Assembly: GCA_934351445.1 (NCBI GenBank)
Contig: CAKRIZ010000043.1
Span: 1 to 14,701, forward strand
Source: an uncultured Eubacterium sp.
GTDB taxonomy: Bacteria; Bacillota; Clostridia; Lachnospirales; Lachnospiraceae
Length of the DNA stretch: 14,701 nucleotides
Direction of reading: 5' to 3'
Each line of letters begins with the position of its first letter. Position 1 is the stretch's first letter. A program made the translations under genes and the position numbers. Positions 13,682 to 14,701 of this stretch are shown here, piece by piece. The notes beneath the pieces were generated by a model. That model was not told the origin of the DNA and made no database searches. It saw nothing but the letters and a program-made list of their open reading frames with translations.

Positions 13682-14043
13682 TTTCCAAAGTATCAAACGC
13701 TTGCCAAAATTCAGCTTTTTAAAAATCGCAAGCGGCCTCTGGATAAAGAAAGCCGACCGCCAGCGCACAGCATGGATATGGATGATGAGCCGGTTATAAT
13801 TAGTTCGGTTGGGAATAAAGTTGGGAAAAAATATATCATTTTTAAGAGACAATGGTTATATAGAGAGGGTTGGTTCAAAAAAGGCAGGGTACTGGAAGGT
13901 GTTGTAGGTAGATGGATTATGAATTAAATAGGAAAAACACTTGTTACTGTTGAACAGAAACTACAAAGCCTTTATGAGGCTATATTTGTAACAGAATATA
14001 CAAATGGAGTATATCACACAGTGATTGGAGATTATGAGTTGTA
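13682..14043 (+). pseudogene. Unrecognised open frame interrupted by one TAA
   Basis: One frame is open from the TGA at 13679 to a TAA at 14041-14043, broken only by TAA at 13925. The first part reads KYQTLAKIQLFKNRKRPLD, then MDMDDEPVIISSVGNKVGKK, RQWLYREGWFKKGRVLEG and WIMN. After the stop it continues KTLVTVEQKLQSLYEAIFV and ends HTVIGDYEL. The composition is protein-like, but there is no convincing start or ribosome binding site; the first ATG is at 13772 and would give a 51-residue product. I recognise no family. It could be a decayed accessory gene or chance. An inverted repeat, CGCTTGC (13698-13704) with GCAAGCG (13728-13734), lies inside the 5' part. Confidence 0.35.
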
Positions 14044-14068
14044 AAAATCTTTAGCAGTAAGAATTTCC

Positions 14069-14094
14069 TTGTTACTACTAACAGGTAGTAACAA
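14069..14094. repeat. Perfect 10-bp inverted repeat
   Basis: TTGTTACTAC (14069-14078) and GTAGTAACAA (14085-14094) flank the 6-nt loop TAACAG. No T-run follows on either strand. It lies in a non-coding stretch (14044-14222) where I see nothing else except the ribosome binding site at its end. It may be an operator or recombination site. Confidence 0.6.
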
Positions 14095-14222
14095 CTTGCA
14101 AAATAATAATGCCATGATATGCCACTTTTACGCATTTCAGAGCAAAATTATCCTAACCATAAAACACCCAGAAAACCTAGCAAAAAAGGGCATCTTCAGG
14201 CAAAACAAGGAGAAATAAAACA

Positions 14223-14261
14223 ATGATAAAAGTACTTTTTATCTGCCACGGCAGCGTTTAA
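14223..14261 (+). pseudogene. Stub of a low-molecular-weight protein tyrosine phosphatase gene
   Basis: The ATG at 14223 has AAGGAG (14207-14212) 10 bp upstream and reads MIKVLFICHGSV then TAA. MIKVLFICHGN is the usual start of low-molecular-weight tyrosine phosphatases in Firmicutes, where the C of the P-loop CxxxxxR is catalytic. Here the frame stops right after the Cys, and the rest of the roughly 150-residue enzyme is absent downstream. The translation signals were kept but the gene body is gone, which points to a deletion or insertion junction at about 14252. Confidence 0.65.
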
Positions 14262-14366
14262 GAAACGTGGCGAAATCCATGATTTTATTGGGTTTCTTGG
14301 ATGGAAACGTAGAATTTACACCTTATTTACACCTTTGGAAGATCGGATCGGTATAGTTAGAATAGT
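14262..14366 (+). other. Non-coding or decayed stretch after the phosphatase stub
   Basis: A frame without a start codon is open from 14230 to TAG 14398-14400 (GEIHDFIGFLGWKRRIYTLF, then TPLED). It matches nothing I recognise. A nested hairpin, CCACG...CGTTT-AAG-AAACGTGG (14246-14270), straddles the junction behind the stub. No promoter or RNA gene is evident. Confidence 0.3.
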
Positions 14367-14397
14367 AAAGACGTGGGATGAATCTTGCGTCTTTTTT
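14367..14397 (+). terminator. Intrinsic terminator
   Basis: AAAGACG (14367-14373) pairs with CGTCTTT (14388-14394) around a 14-nt loop, and the T-run continues for four more bases. It would stop any transcript from the Fic and decayed region before the last gene. Confidence 0.7.
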
Positions 14398-14420
14398 TAG
14401 ATTGTGTAATTACATGTTGC

Positions 14421-14449
14421 TTGAAAAATCAAATAACATATGATAAATT
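14421..14449 (+). promoter_or_regulatory. Possible promoter of the last gene
   Basis: TTGAAA (14421-14426), a 17-bp spacer and TAAATT (14444-14449). The -10 is a fair match only. It overlaps the left arm of the following inverted repeat by two bases. Confidence 0.4.
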
Positions 14450-14482
14450 ATAAATGCGACGTAAAAAGAGTCACATTTATAA
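14448..14482. repeat. Long inverted repeat directly before the last ribosome binding site
   Basis: Arms 14448-14460 (TTATAAATGCGAC) and 14470-14482 (GTCACATTTATAA) pair over 13 positions with one C-A mismatch and a 9-nt loop. The right arm touches the AAGGTG ribosome binding site. It may be an operator or a translation-control hairpin. Confidence 0.6.
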
Positions 14483-14495
14483 AAAGGTGATTGAT

Positions 14496-14701
14496 ATGAA
14501 AGAATTTTTGGAAAAAATATTACGGCAAAATGTAATAATGACGGAGAATAAAGAGGTATATAAAAAGCTTCCGTTAGTATATCGTGGAAGGTATGATATT
14601 TTTACAGTAGAGACGAATGGTGCGTTATGGATGGCTATTCATCCAAAAGATGATGTCGGACTTGTTATGTTACGTAGAGACAGAGCTGGCGTAGAAAAAA
14701 T
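14496..14701 (+). CDS. Unrecognised protein, 3' end beyond the window
   Basis: From the ATG at 14496 the frame is open for 68 codons to the window edge. AAGGTG (14484-14489) lies 6 bp upstream. The visible part starts MKEFLEKILRQN and continues with KKLPLVYRGRYDIFTV and a charged segment, MLRRDRAGVEK. It has no signal peptide or membrane segment. The pattern LPL-x-Y-R-G-x-Y faintly recalls small Clostridia proteins of unknown function with a C-terminal DNA-binding domain, but too little is visible to name a family. It is separated from the decayed region by a terminator and has its own promoter-like site. Confidence 0.7.
   Translation, partial: MKEFLEKILRQNVIMTENKEVYKKLPLVYRGRYDIFTVETNGALWMAIHPKDDVGLVMLRRDRAGVEK

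Noticed and set aside
11783..14701. Genomic island integrated at tRNA-Gly
   Set aside because: The right part is accessory in character, but I found no integrase and no repeat of the tRNA 3' end downstream, so integration at this tRNA is unsupported.

Overview
The window looks like chromosomal DNA of an anaerobic gut Firmicute, most likely Lachnospiraceae (Clostridium cluster XIVa). Supporting signs are AGGAGG-type ribosome binding sites, a dense tRNA cluster, an oxygen-sensitive pyruvate formate-lyase pair under a ZTP-type riboswitch, a ThrH-type phosphatase and a GGDEF/EAL protein with two sensor-like domains. The family assignment is inferred from protein and RNA style; no database search was possible.

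Left part (1-5250): the 3' end of a tRNA operon (Asp, Val, Leu, Arg) closed by a perfect 20-bp terminator hairpin, then a ThrH-type HAD phosphatase and a TRAP transporter. The TRAP locus has a normal small permease (DctQ), but its second gene is one 1121-residue protein: a complete DctM large permease, an acidic linker, and two tandem DctP-type solute-binding domains that repeat with an exact 1029-bp (343-residue) period. No free-standing binding protein is present here. This covalent M-P-P design, a TRAP analogue of ABC transporters with fused binding domains, is the most striking object in the window.

Middle part (5250-11800): an EamB-like LysE-family exporter on the minus strand, transcribed divergently from a c-di-GMP phosphodiesterase (degenerate GGDEF, intact EAL). 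Convergent to that gene is the minus-strand pflB-pflA operon. The pflB leader carries a complete ZTP (pfl-motif) riboswitch: a promoter that starts at the aptamer, P1, the P2 hairpin, a 5-bp pseudoknot, and an overlapping intrinsic terminator. Between that terminator and pflB lies a second promoter-like site with an array of TGGCATA boxes above it and a palindrome over its -10, which could let pflB be expressed without the riboswitch.

Right part (11780-14701): tRNA-Gly, a small charged hypothetical protein, and then an accessory, decayed stretch. It holds a fused remnant of a RelE/ParE-XRE toxin-antitoxin pair, an intact HTH-Fic AMP-transferase-family protein with its inhibitory motif, an unrecognised open frame broken by one stop, a 12-codon stub of a low-molecular-weight protein tyrosine phosphatase, several inverted repeats, and the 5' end of an unrecognised gene running off the window.
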